Shown here in pieces: positions 34,184-44,800 of a stretch of DNA of 64,000 nt. The notes under the pieces are model-generated. The model ran no database searches. It saw only the letters and a program-made list of their open reading frames with translations, and was not told where the DNA came from. Each line of letters starts with the position of its first letter. Positions within the stretch are counted from its first letter, which is position 1. Source of the stretch: Bacillota bacterium (GTDB lineage: Bacteria; Bacillota; Clostridia; DSM-8532); the NCBI GenBank assembly GCA_023415825.1, contig JAEZJF010000029.1, positions 1-64,000 on the forward strand. The letters are read 5' to 3'. The position numbers and the translations under genes were made by a program.

Positions 34184-35596
34184 ATGAGCAAATCAATTGA
34201 AATTGCAAAGAAGTTAAAAAGTTTTTTAGAAACGATTCATAAAAGGAAGGATTTACGCTTTACGGATAGCGAGATTCGACCTCCGGCTTGCCCTAAAATG
34301 CTCAACGAAGCAAAAGAATCTTTACCCCAGTCCCTTTTGGACTTTTATACGGTCATGAACGGTTGTGATGTCCTTGCTATATTTATAAATAATAGTAACC
34401 TTACCCTCGGGCTCAGGATACCTCCTTTGGAAAGAATAGGAGAATTCCGGTATCCTCCAAAAGATGAATATCATTTTCCATCAGGATTGAAGTTCATTCC
34501 ACTGGAATGGATTGAACCGGAGTATGCTTTTTATTACTTGCTTGCCGATGGCAGCGATATCCATAGTGCCCAAATTGTAGTGGCCTGTCCTACTGAAGAA
34601 TCTGACTATATTCCTGTTGCCGGGACAATGGCTGAATTTATCGAAAAAGCCTTGGAGTCCTATCTAGCTACCGGTTGGGCCTCAAAATATTTTAATAATG
34701 AGCAGCCAGACGAAATTCAACAAATTGCAAAGTTACTTCAAAAATCCCCTCAAGCAGCTCAAATGAATGAACCTGGTACCAGAGTAAAAGTATTTAGAAA
34801 TAAGGAACGTGGTAGTGTGGTTAAACAGGTTCAAACCGAAGGCGCTCACAGGCATTATGGCAGGGATTTTGTGCTGGTGGACTTCGATTTATCAGGTAGA
34901 TATTGGGTGGCGCAAGGTGAGACAAAAAAAATATCCGGCAAGAAAGATGTTTATGAAACAGCAATCGGTAATCCGACTAAATTTCTAAGTGAAATGCTTA
35001 AGATTGGGCCGGAAGAGTCAGCCAGGAATTTTTTCAGAATTGGATCGGATTACGAACCTTATTACAGATCTTTTGAAGAGGTTGAGGGTCTGTATATTCC
35101 GGATCACAGCTACCGTTACGCTTCCATTTTTTGCAAATTACCCTTTGACGAGGCTAGCAGCTTAATAGCCAACTTGCTTGACAAATGGGCTCCGGCTGCA
35201 ATTGGGCGACTCAAAACACCCCTTGCATTTGAACCCAATGGGACGGAGTTTGAAAAGAAAGAGAACGGGCGGCCCTTTCACTACTACTCCGTTTTATTTA
35301 CATTGACCAGTTGCCTTGCGCTGTTATATATTTTGAAGAAAAAGCAAGAGCCTGATTTAACCTTCCCTGCAACTATCCAGAAACGGGTAATGCAAATTTT
35401 TGAGAAATTAATGCAGTCGCCGGACTTTCCCACCAATGGGAGTTCTCCAACACCCTTTAAGAAAACGATGGATTCATTTCATAAACTATTTCAGGTACAG
35501 CGGATCGATAGTTCGGTTTTTAGCTTTACAAGTGATCGCGGGAAATGGCTTGATGAATTGGAATTAGACAAACCTTTTGCATTCAGAATGTTATAA
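34184..35596 (+). CDS. SMI1/KNR4 family protein
   Basis: This ~470-residue protein has an N-terminal SMI1/KNR4 (YobK-like) domain, residues ~20-160, with the usual LPQSLLDFYTVMNG helix, PLEWI and EFIEKALESY elements. Bacterial members are often immunity proteins to polymorphic toxins. The remaining 300 residues (YYRSFEEVEGLYIPDHSYRYASIF..) are not recognised. I prefer the ATG at 34184, preceded by GGAAGG, to the first in-frame ATG at 34064; the 40 extra residues would lack a good site and do not look like a domain. No toxin gene lies beside it. A relic intron and a terminator follow. Confidence 0.75.
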   Translation: MSKSIEIAKKLKSFLETIHKRKDLRFTDSEIRPPACPKMLNEAKESLPQSLLDFYTVMNGCDVLAIFINNSNLTLGLRIPPLERIGEFRYPPKDEYHFPSGLKFIPLEWIEPEYAFYYLLADGSDIHSAQIVVACPTEESDYIPVAGTMAEFIEKALESYLATGWASKYFNNEQPDEIQQIAKLLQKSPQAAQMNEPGTRVKVFRNKERGSVVKQVQTEGAHRHYGRDFVLVDFDLSGRYWVAQGETKKISGKKDVYETAIGNPTKFLSEMLKIGPEESARNFFRIGSDYEPYYRSFEEVEGLYIPDHSYRYASIFCKLPFDEASSLIANLLDKWAPAAIGRLKTPLAFEPNGTEFEKKENGRPFHYYSVLFTLTSCLALLYILKKKQEPDLTFPATIQKRVMQIFEKLMQSPDFPTNGSSPTPFKKTMDSFHKLFQVQRIDSSVFSFTSDRGKWLDELELDKPFAFRML

Positions 35597-35611
35597 GCGG
35601 TTTATAAAACG

Positions 35612-35830
35612 ATCGGGTATGAGGCTACCCATTAATTGAGTAGCCGACCTCCCACAGCACCGTACGTACCGTTCGGTATACGACGCTTCCAGAGTTCTCA
35701 CTTACTTTGCAGAATAACATTCCACAAAACTGAGATATCTGGCACGCTTGAAGCGTTCATTGGATAGAACTCTTAACAAAATTGGGCTATGGGCAGTTCA
35801 CCCGTTAGAATGCGCCCATGCTGGGCGCAC
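35612..35830 (-). mobile_element. Relic of a class IIC group II intron
   Basis: Read on the minus strand, both ends of a group II intron are present. The 5' end is GTGCGCCCAGCATGGGCGCA (35830 leftward, domain I). The 3' part holds domain V (35656-35687; CGTATACCG-AACG-GTACGTACG stem) and domain VI (35623-35645), ending in ACCCGAT at 35612. Between them is the end of the intron-encoded protein (RARYLSFVECYSAK-stop, about 35702-35780). Most of domain I, domains II-III and the rest of the ORF are gone, so it cannot splice. The domain V sequence resembles class IIC (Oceanobacillus iheyensis type) from memory. It sits 3 bp after the T tract of the hairpin at 35833-35878, where class IIC introns insert. 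Confidence 0.85.
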
Positions 35831-35832
35831 TA

Positions 35833-35878
35833 AAAAGAAGGCATCCCTTCACAGATCGTGAAAAGGATGCCTTCTTTT
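35833..35878. terminator. Strong bidirectional terminator
   Basis: Perfect 14-base arms AAAAGAAGGCATCC (35833-35846) and GGATGCCTTCTTTT (35865-35878), extended inside by CTTCAC/GTGAAA. It ends the giant SLH gene on the minus strand. It is also the apparent target site of the adjacent intron relic. Confidence 0.93.
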
Positions 35879-35889
35879 AAACTGTTTGA

Positions 35890-38800
35890 TTATTTCCCCA
35901 GCAGGTTATACAGTACTTGCGCCATTTCAGCGCGGGTGGTCGTTCCGTTTGGGCTAAGCTTTCCGGCGTTGCCGCTGACAGTACCGGTCTTGACCAGCAG
36001 CATCATGGCATCCATTGCCCAGGCGCCAATCTCCCCAGCGTCGGTGAAGTCAGAGAGAGTCTTTCCTGAGTCGCCCTGCGGGAGCTGCCTGATGACCTTG
36101 AGGGCGTTGTACAGCAGGGTGAACATCTCCTGACGGGTGATTTCCTGGTCCGGAGCGTACCTATTGTTGCCTATCCCTGAGGATACACCAAGCCGCTTTG
36201 CAGCCGCGAGATAACCGGTGTAGTAGGTATTGCCCGCGTCGGAAAAGTTATTCGTTGGGTTTGTATCCGGAGCGATGCCGTAGGCTCTCATCATCAGGAC
36301 GATGAATTCACCGCGTGTCAGTTTTGCTTCAGGGCTGTAATTGCCGCCTCCCGTGCCCGACGTCATTTTCCTTGCTGCGATGAAGCTCACCGCTTTGTTG
36401 TACCATGCGCCTGACGCCACATCCTTGAAGCTCACCTTGTTGTACGCCACCGCATAGTCGCTGAAATGGGTGGTGCTGAAGGTGACCATGCCTGTTACTG
36501 CATCGTAGCGTCCGTTAGGGATAGTGACTACGCTGCCGCTGCCGTCAATGTACCATACGACGATGCTCTCGGTACTCGCAAGCTCTTCCGGCGTAGGCAT
36601 ATAGGGTATGCTCACCGTCACCGGTGCATTGGGGTTTGACCAATTTATCTGCTTTCCATCAATCATCAGCTTGAGCTGAATAAGTGGTTTACTGCCGATA
36701 GCGGCTTTCACGTCGTCGGACAGGTTGTCTTTATCTCCCCGCCCAATGGTAATCTCAGCTTTGCTTCCGGCGATTCCCGAAACGCCAGTCAGCATACTGG
36801 ACGGAATAATGATGCTGCCTATGTCAGTGGTTACGGTCAGCATACCTTGTGCGTCCGACGCCGACAGCTTTGAAACCGGAATACCTATCGACCAGGTCTC
36901 AATACCGGTGATCGTGGGTATGGTGATGACAGTTCCGTCCCATGTAACGCTCTGAGAGCTTATGTCTATGGACGCGGTTCTGTTATTTTTATTGACTGTA
37001 ACGGGAAGGGTCATTCTTGTGCCGCTGCCTGTTTTAACGATTGCCTGATAGGCTGGTGCTGATGATGTTGACGGTGTTGGCGGTGTTGATGAATCACTGC
37101 GGTTGACAGAAAGAATATAGCTTTGTTTTGTTGTTCCGTCCTGCGCCGTTACCTCCAACCTGATTTCAGAGCTCCCTGCAGGCAGGCTTACCTTCGCGCT
37201 GCTGCCGACGAGTGCTCCGTTTACCGTTACGACCGCACCGGGATCCTCCGTCATGAAGCTGACGAGCGTTGAACTAAGTACTGTGTCGGGGGCGGTGCAG
37301 GCATAGCGGCCCTCTCCGTTGAGGGCAAAGTCCGAAAGCCGCACGGCCAGCCCCTCAAAGCTGAGCGCTGCGAGCTTTGCGTTATTGCTGGCAAGCTTCA
37401 GATCGCCATAGCTTGCCGTGATGCGGCTGCCACTTTGTCCGAAGGTAAAGGCACGTGTCTCGGCTTCCTCGCCCTCAAGCTCGATCAGGCTGCCACTGCC
37501 GCCCGTATACGTCTGTTGCCGTTCCAGCACATTTCCGCCTGCGTCGAGTAGGAACACAGTGAGGTTACCCGAGACCCTGTTCCTAAGGGAATTGTTGCGC
37601 AGGGAGACACTTACCGTGGTTTTGTTGTCGCCCGACAGACCCTGCTCCACGGAAATACCCACAAGCTGGCCGCTGCGGAAAAGTGCGCTCTCAAACAACA
37701 CGGAGTCGCTGTTGTTTTTGCGAGTGTATTCCGGCAGAACAGCGGTTTTGGTTTGACCCGTCGTGCTGCTGGTTTCTTCAGCCCACGCGTTCACATAGAG
37801 GCGGATGCCCGAATCTGGGATTTCGTCAAGTCCTGCGTCCTTCACATACCTACCGATATCGAAGCCTACCTCAAGGGTGAAAGCGCCCTCGTCGATCAGC
37901 TTCAGCGCGTCCTCGCCTGAAATCGTCAGGGTTTTGTCCGCGTCCACCGTAGCGCCGGGCGTCACGCTCGTCACACTCTGTATTTTTGTGAACAGAGCGT
38001 CGTCATAGAAGCCGAGCCGAACACTCCGGTTCTTGCCACCGGACAGGGTGGCAGCGGAGCCATTATACAGGGTGAGCTGCAGCGTGCGAATCCCCTTGTC
38101 CTCCGAGGTCACCTTCATCTGTGAGATGCCTACATCGGGATAGTCAAGATAGACCTTGCCGCTTAAAGTATCAGTATCTGCTCCAAAATGTGCGGTGAGG
38201 GTATAATCGAGATTTTCGATCTTACCTCCCACCGGGTACCAGCAGGTCAGGGTTTTGCTTTCATTAGGATAGAGGCCGAGATTGTCAAACTCCGTTTTAT
38301 TTCCTTCGATTTCAACGCTTACCTTTCCCATCGGATCCATGCCCGCGTTGAATACAGTAAACTGGATGGGTGTAAGCGTATCCAGACTCAGGTTTGCGTA
38401 GTCCGCCGCCAGTACGTCCAGTCGCACCTTGTTTGAATAAGTCGCCGTGGCGGTAAAGAGCTTGACCTCCTCCTTGGGCAGCTTCAGGCTATTGCCACCT
38501 CCCAAGTCGTATTCGGTGTATGTATTGGGGTCTTCGTCACGAATTTCCTTGTATTCTGTGCCCTGGAGCACGGCTTTGACGGTTCTTCCGTCGGAGTCCG
38601 CCACATAGGCATCGAAATGCTCCATAAGTGTACGCAGTGGAAGCTCTGCCACGTCCAGTGCACCGGAAATCCGAATGTCGCTGCCGTCCCTGACAAACTT
38701 AACTGCCCGAAGAACCCCATGGTCCGACTCCCCCCCGTCGTTGGACTTGCTCTCCGACCATAGAATGGAGAGGTTGGAGATGTCGTTCAGGGAGGCGCTC

Positions 38801-41800
38801 ATTCTCGCGAAGTGGAAGCTTCCGCCAATATTGACCGCGTTCCCGCCAGCCATCTGGGCAATAGATTCGATAAAGCAGTTGGACAGCACCCCCGCACCGT
38901 CGATGGCGGCCAAGCGGATATCACTGATCCCGCCCCGCATGCTGTGCCAGCCAAGGATAAAGCGTTCGTCATCCTGAGCGAATTTTACGGCTGTAATCTG
39001 AGGGTTTTCATCCAGCCACTGATCCTGTGTGATGATGGCGCTGAAGGAGGACTCGCCCGCGGCATTCACGATGGTGTAGCCTACCTCATAGTCTGAGGTC
39101 CCGCCGTCCACCGTGTCGGTGTCCAACGTATAGGTCACAGCAGTGGTACCATCCTTTAGCATGGCCGCATGGATGCCCTTGATCGCGCCGGAGGTGCCGT
39201 TATAGAGCTGCTTCGGCACACTCCAGCTGCCGCCATCGAAAACACTGTAGAGGATATAATCCTGCTGCGAAAAGTTGATGAGATCATCAGCATTCCCGGC
39301 ATACACGCTGCGCCATACGACGATAGCCCTGGAGCCATTCGTCGCCACTACGGGTGCGAGGTCGGGACTTGCATTATTTGTCAGTCGCGTAGACGTCCAG
39401 CCCGTACCATTATATATGGAGGCCACAATCTCCGTGCCGTTCATCAAAAGCGCTTGTTCTGCGCTGCTCAGGATCTGCCCTGCAGATTTGCCGGGCAGAC
39501 TGGCGCTCTGCCTCACCCAGGTAGCGACCGCAAAGCTGCCGCTTCCTGCAAGGCTCAAGCCGCTGTCTCCGCAGCCGTCAAACCCGGATGGAGCCGTAAT
39601 CTCGGAGCCCTGAGGATAGCTGCCGCCAGCAAGGCGTGTGGCGTAGATCCGTGTGTCGCCGACATCTGCGCTGCCTCCGTCAAAGGCGTACAGCAGAAGC
39701 TGTCCGTCATCGGTGACCAGGGGCAGCGAGTAAGGGTAGGCGTTCGTCTGAAGCGGCTCCAACGCATTTACCGGATCGAGTGCAAAGAACGACATCCGTT
39801 TTTCCGTTCCCCAGTTTCGTGCGAACAGGTCAAGATATTCGCGGCTCTGGAGCGTGGCTGTGGAGCTGAGTGGCGCAAGACCGCTTCCGACGGTGCTCGC
39901 CATAAACGACGACCTCTTAAGTCCGCTGCCCGTGTTCTTCCAGTAGTCGTCGATGGCATCCCAATTGTTGAATTTGTGGGTATAGCTGAGGGAGCCGGAC
40001 GCCAGCACTAATTCATAAGTGATGAAGAGGAATTGCGCCACAAACTTGATGCCCACCTCGCCTGTAAGCTGAAGGGCCTGCCCGTTAAGCTGTTGCTTTG
40101 ACGGATCCTCCAGGTAGGTTCGGGACAGGAACTTGTTCTGGTTGTCGAAAGTGATCTTCCCAAAGAGCCCGATCTTCAGAGCCAGCACCGAATAGTCAAA
40201 GCCCAAGCCGCCAAAGGCGTTCACATAAGCGTTGATTCGCAAGGTGGTCAGATAGTCGTTGACGGAGCTTCCCGTCACTGTGGAAGCCCATTTCAGTCCA
40301 CTTTGCTCACTGTAGCGAACAGCTGCCTTAAAATCAAGCTGCAGGGCACCGCCGACGTTGAAGGTGGCCGTTAAGGGAACGGGGCCCGCCTGCGCGTTGA
40401 TATTGTAGGTATAGCTCACGCCGAAGCCAACCGTAAACCCTCCGCCCAACACATAGATCTCCCACTTACCCTTCTGGAAGTTATACTGGATCTGCGCCTC
40501 GAAATAGCCCTCGAGCTGTCCGCCGAAATCGGTGGAGCTGTTGCCCTCGCCATTCTGCTGATTGGTCTTGGCGTCGTTATAGGTCTTGTCGGGGTCATAG
40601 GAGCCTTTGGCCATATCTGTAAGGTCGTTGAGGTTGGGCGCTGTGCTCAGGTTCTGCTCGGCAAGTTTATAGTCAAAGGCCAGGCCGTTTTGATCATAAT
40701 TCACCTCGTCCAGGCCCAGGCTGTTGTAACCCGCCCAGATAAAGGCGTTGAACACCGCGTTCCCCTTGCCGGGGGTGATGAGCATTTTGAAGCTGGAGCC
40801 GTTGACTGGACCGCTGACCTTGCCCATCAGCTCCATCAGGCCGTTAATGATCTTGTTTCCGTCACTCATTTGAGCTCCCGGGCCAACACCGCTTTTGCTC
40901 TGAAGCTCCAGCATCATGCCGGTGATGTTATCTGACTCGGTCAGCTTGGGTGCATGGGTCAGATCCGTCACCCTGGGTAACATAGGCAGCTCTGCCAGCA
41001 TAGCTCCGGCCCGAGAAAGCCTGGTTTTCAGACCCACATCCTTGCCCCCGGCAATCCAGCCCGAGTCGGTGATGGTGGCCTTGGACAGGGTCAACGTATT
41101 GCGGACCACAGGGATGCTGGAGAAGGGATATCTGATCTGTTGACTACTCTGCGCCACTGGGATATAGCCGTACTCGTCGCATAGCTCAAGCCGGTAACCT
41201 GAGCTCGACACGTCCTGTCCCCAGAGCAGTACGGTGGTGAGAAGCCTGACCTCCGGATAGGTCTTGTTGGGCCCTATATGTTCCGAACTGCCGCGCACAT
41301 CAATAAGTCTGCCGCCGGAGAGTCCGTAATCCATCATCTGGTTGGAAATAAAGGGTCGCGGCAAGCCGTTATGGCTCTCCAAGGAAACGACACTCTCAGC
41401 GCTGCGCACAAGGTCGCTTAACGTGAGGTTACCGTCCGCATAGATCAAAAGGGGATAATATCCGCTCACACCTGTCAGCTCAAAGATGTATTGAAGGCTA
41501 TCGGTTGGCTTCAGAGACGTGCCCGCGGTGTTCTCATCTCCCTTCTCCGCCGACCAGAACTGCGTGGAGTCCATATAGACCGTCAGTTTGCCTTCAGCTT
41601 CAACATTGACGGTCTGGCCTTCCTTGCCGTCCATAAGCGGGTGAGCGGGATCGGGCGGGGTATTGCTCAGCATTTTGGCATCTTGGCAATAGCCACCGTT
41701 TTTGTAGACACCGCCGCGCAGGGTCAGGCTGCCCGTATAGGGGCTGCCGTCCGGATTTTTAAGGTAAATCTCGGCCTTTGCCGCCTGGCGGAGCTTGAAG

Positions 41801-44800
41801 GTGTTCAATGGATAGAGCTGTAGACGGGTCGCGTCCCGCTCACCAGAGAGCAGACGTTCCCGGTAGATCGTCCCCAGCCAGACCTCACTGCCGTTCGTCG
41901 CCTTAAGGTGTACGTCCGAAGCGATCCCGTCCGGCTCGTATAGTGCCAGAACGCCCTCGTCGTTGGTATACACCACCTTCTTGACGCCCTTCCCATCGGT
42001 ATAGCTAAGCTCGGTTTTACGCATGGGCGTGAGCTGGAAGAGATAGAACTTCTCCCGTAGAGTACGGACGTCGATGTTAACCGAGGCACTCATACCGGTG
42101 TTTGCATGGGTCGCTGTGATGACGGCGGTGCCGTCCATCACGCTGGAAAGCGCCATTCTGGTCTCAGGCAAGTAGGTGTCCATGGAAAACCGGGAGAGGT
42201 CCTCATAGAGCCCGCCCTGCCGATAGTTGATGCTGACCGCATTCGTGTCGCTGGTTGTCCATTGGATTCCGTCCTTGAGCTGGCTCCAGCTGTAGTCTTT
42301 GTAGTTGATGCCGATGTATTCGATGAGTGCCAGCTCCTCGCGCAGGGCCAGGATATGGCTGGTGTCGGTGGGAAGGCTGCCGCTGACCGCGCTCTCGTTA
42401 TCCATGGTGAGGCTTGTGACCTTTTGCCCATCAACCTCCAGCTTCAGGGCGTCGGCGTTGTAGACATAGAGAGGGAAGGAGTCGCTGCTGTATCCCTCCT
42501 GAGTGGTGTTTTTGGCCCGCAGGGTCACCATGTAGGTGTCCTTCAGGCCAGTGACAGGGACGGGCTCCAGCGTATAGCTGCTGGTTTGGGAGGAAACGTC
42601 CTGTTCGATTACCGTAGTTTTCACGTCCGTACCGTTTTCTGTACTGATGCGCTCAATGCGCAGCTCGCCAGTCGTGTAGCCGGCCGTATAGCTGTCGATG
42701 GACCAGCCAATTTCCGCCGTTTCGCTGTCCAGCAGGTAAAGTCCACCGGTGGGACGGCTCAGCCGCACGATCGCCGCGTCGGGGTTTACCACGATGTAAC
42801 AGACCGCGGACAGCGTTTCGCCCTTCACCTTCGGGTGGGGCATGGAAATGCGGACGGTATAGGCGGGAACGCCGTTTACGGAGAGGACGGAGAGCTTGCC
42901 TTCGGGGATAGTGAGGCTGTTAGCCGTTTTGTCCGCCATACCGGTGTATACGGGCGTTTTGCCGCTCAGTTGGGCCTCCGTGAAATAGCCCTCGAAAACC
43001 TCGACAGAGAATTTAAAATCGTCGGAGGTAAAATAACCGGAGTTGCTGCTCCAGCGTACCTGGACCTGACCGTTCCTCCGCGTCATGATGCGGTTGGCCT
43101 CTATCGGCACCACCAGTGCGGGGGAACCGCCGGCGACGACCGTGTATTCCTTCGAGGTGCAGGACTTGACGTGGCTGCCGTCCGGGTCGGTGAGCCCGCC
43201 ATCGTCGGCGGTGAAGGTAAATTTCACCTTGCCGATGGCGTTGCTGGTTAGGGTGACCTGCCCGTCCGAGATGGTGGCGACATCCGTGTTGTTGCTCGAC
43301 CAGGTTCCGGTCCTATTGGTCGGATTGCCGGTAAAGGAAACGTCCAGCTTCGGTCGGTAGGTTTCTCCGAGGGACAGCTCCGCTTTGTCATCCGTGGGGT
43401 AGATAATAGTCAATCCGTCTACAAAGGCAACGGCCTTCACGGTAAAAGAGGTGGAAATCCCCCTGACGAGGGAGCCCGTTGTGTCGGATTCCTCATAGGC
43501 GATGATCTCTATAAGGTAGGTCTCATCCGCAGCGGGTGGCGTGAGGTTCTTAATCTCCGCCTTTGCGGATATAACACTCCCGGACTCTGTCAGGACGGTA
43601 TCCACCGTCCGGGACTCATGGGTGGTCTGGTTCGTGAGCCTGACGGCAAAGGGAGCTTTTCTGGCGGCCTGATAATAGCTGTTATATTTGGTGCGGTAGC
43701 CCTCGGCTTGGTTGAGGGTCAACGTCACCGTCACTCCGTTTGCGATATCGGCCGGCTGGACGGTGGCGGGGGATGCGGAGACAGCAGTTACCGCGTTTTT
43801 CATAAACGCACTCTTGAGGGTCACGGTCGGCGAGAAGTCCCAGCCGATTCCGCCGTTGTCTGCCGTCCCTGTGGTGTTGCCCATCAGGTCTTTAAGGTTT
43901 GTGACGCTCGAAATGTTGATAGTGGTGGCATCCACATCCTTGACCTGATACATCGCCACGGCCTTGCGGCCGGTGGTGTCCATTTTAAGTTCGCTTGCAG
44001 TCGTTACGTTTCCGTTGATTTTCAGGGAAAGCCCGGATGCATTAACCGGCTCGGAGAAGGTGAGATGGATGGGTACATACTGCCCGGTGGTATAGGTGCC
44101 CGCCGGTACGGTAATATCGGTGAGCGTCGGGTTGGTATCGTCATAGACCGAGATGGAGGAGGAGACAGTCCGCTGCTTTCCTGCGCTGGTAAAATTGAAG
44201 GTGTTGTCCCAACCGTTAATAGCATTGGTGAAATAAGGGGCTGCTGGCCAGACGGTGTTCAGCGTATACGGCGCGTTTCCGCTGGAAGATCCCATCACGA
44301 TGGAAACGTACTGAATCGGCTCCTGCTCGAGGGATGCGAGGCTGGGGTAGGTACAAATATAGGGATACATAACGGAGCCGCCTTTGCACATAAGCGGCTC
44401 AGAATTCAGGTCAATCTCGCGAAGGTCTACTTGTGCGGCCTGCTGGGTGTAGGCCCAGTAATAGCGAATGGTGTCTAGTCCCTGCGGGGTGGGCTGCCCG
44501 TCGTAACCCACCGGCAGGGCGCCCTTCATGAATCCTGTAGGCACGTTAGGGTCGTAAAGGGCAAGATAAGCATTCGCTTTGTAGTAGTGGGCGCCGCCGG
44601 CGTATATTTCATCGGCAGTCTTCCTTAGTTCGTTATAACAGTGGGACATTAAATTGTCATTTAAATTGACCAAATCCCAGCGGGGATTTTTATGCTCATC
44701 ATAGCCTGAGGCGTCGGTTGTCATAGGTCTGTCGTGATTGCTTAACCCCGCCATAGAGGTCAGCCAGTCGCCGTCATCAAACGCGTACGGCTTATTGACC

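Noticed and set aside
42106..43251. 381-codon plus-strand open frame inside the SLH gene
   Set aside because: GC-rich antisense frames stay open by composition. There is no start signal and no family resemblance, and the minus-strand gene is well supported.
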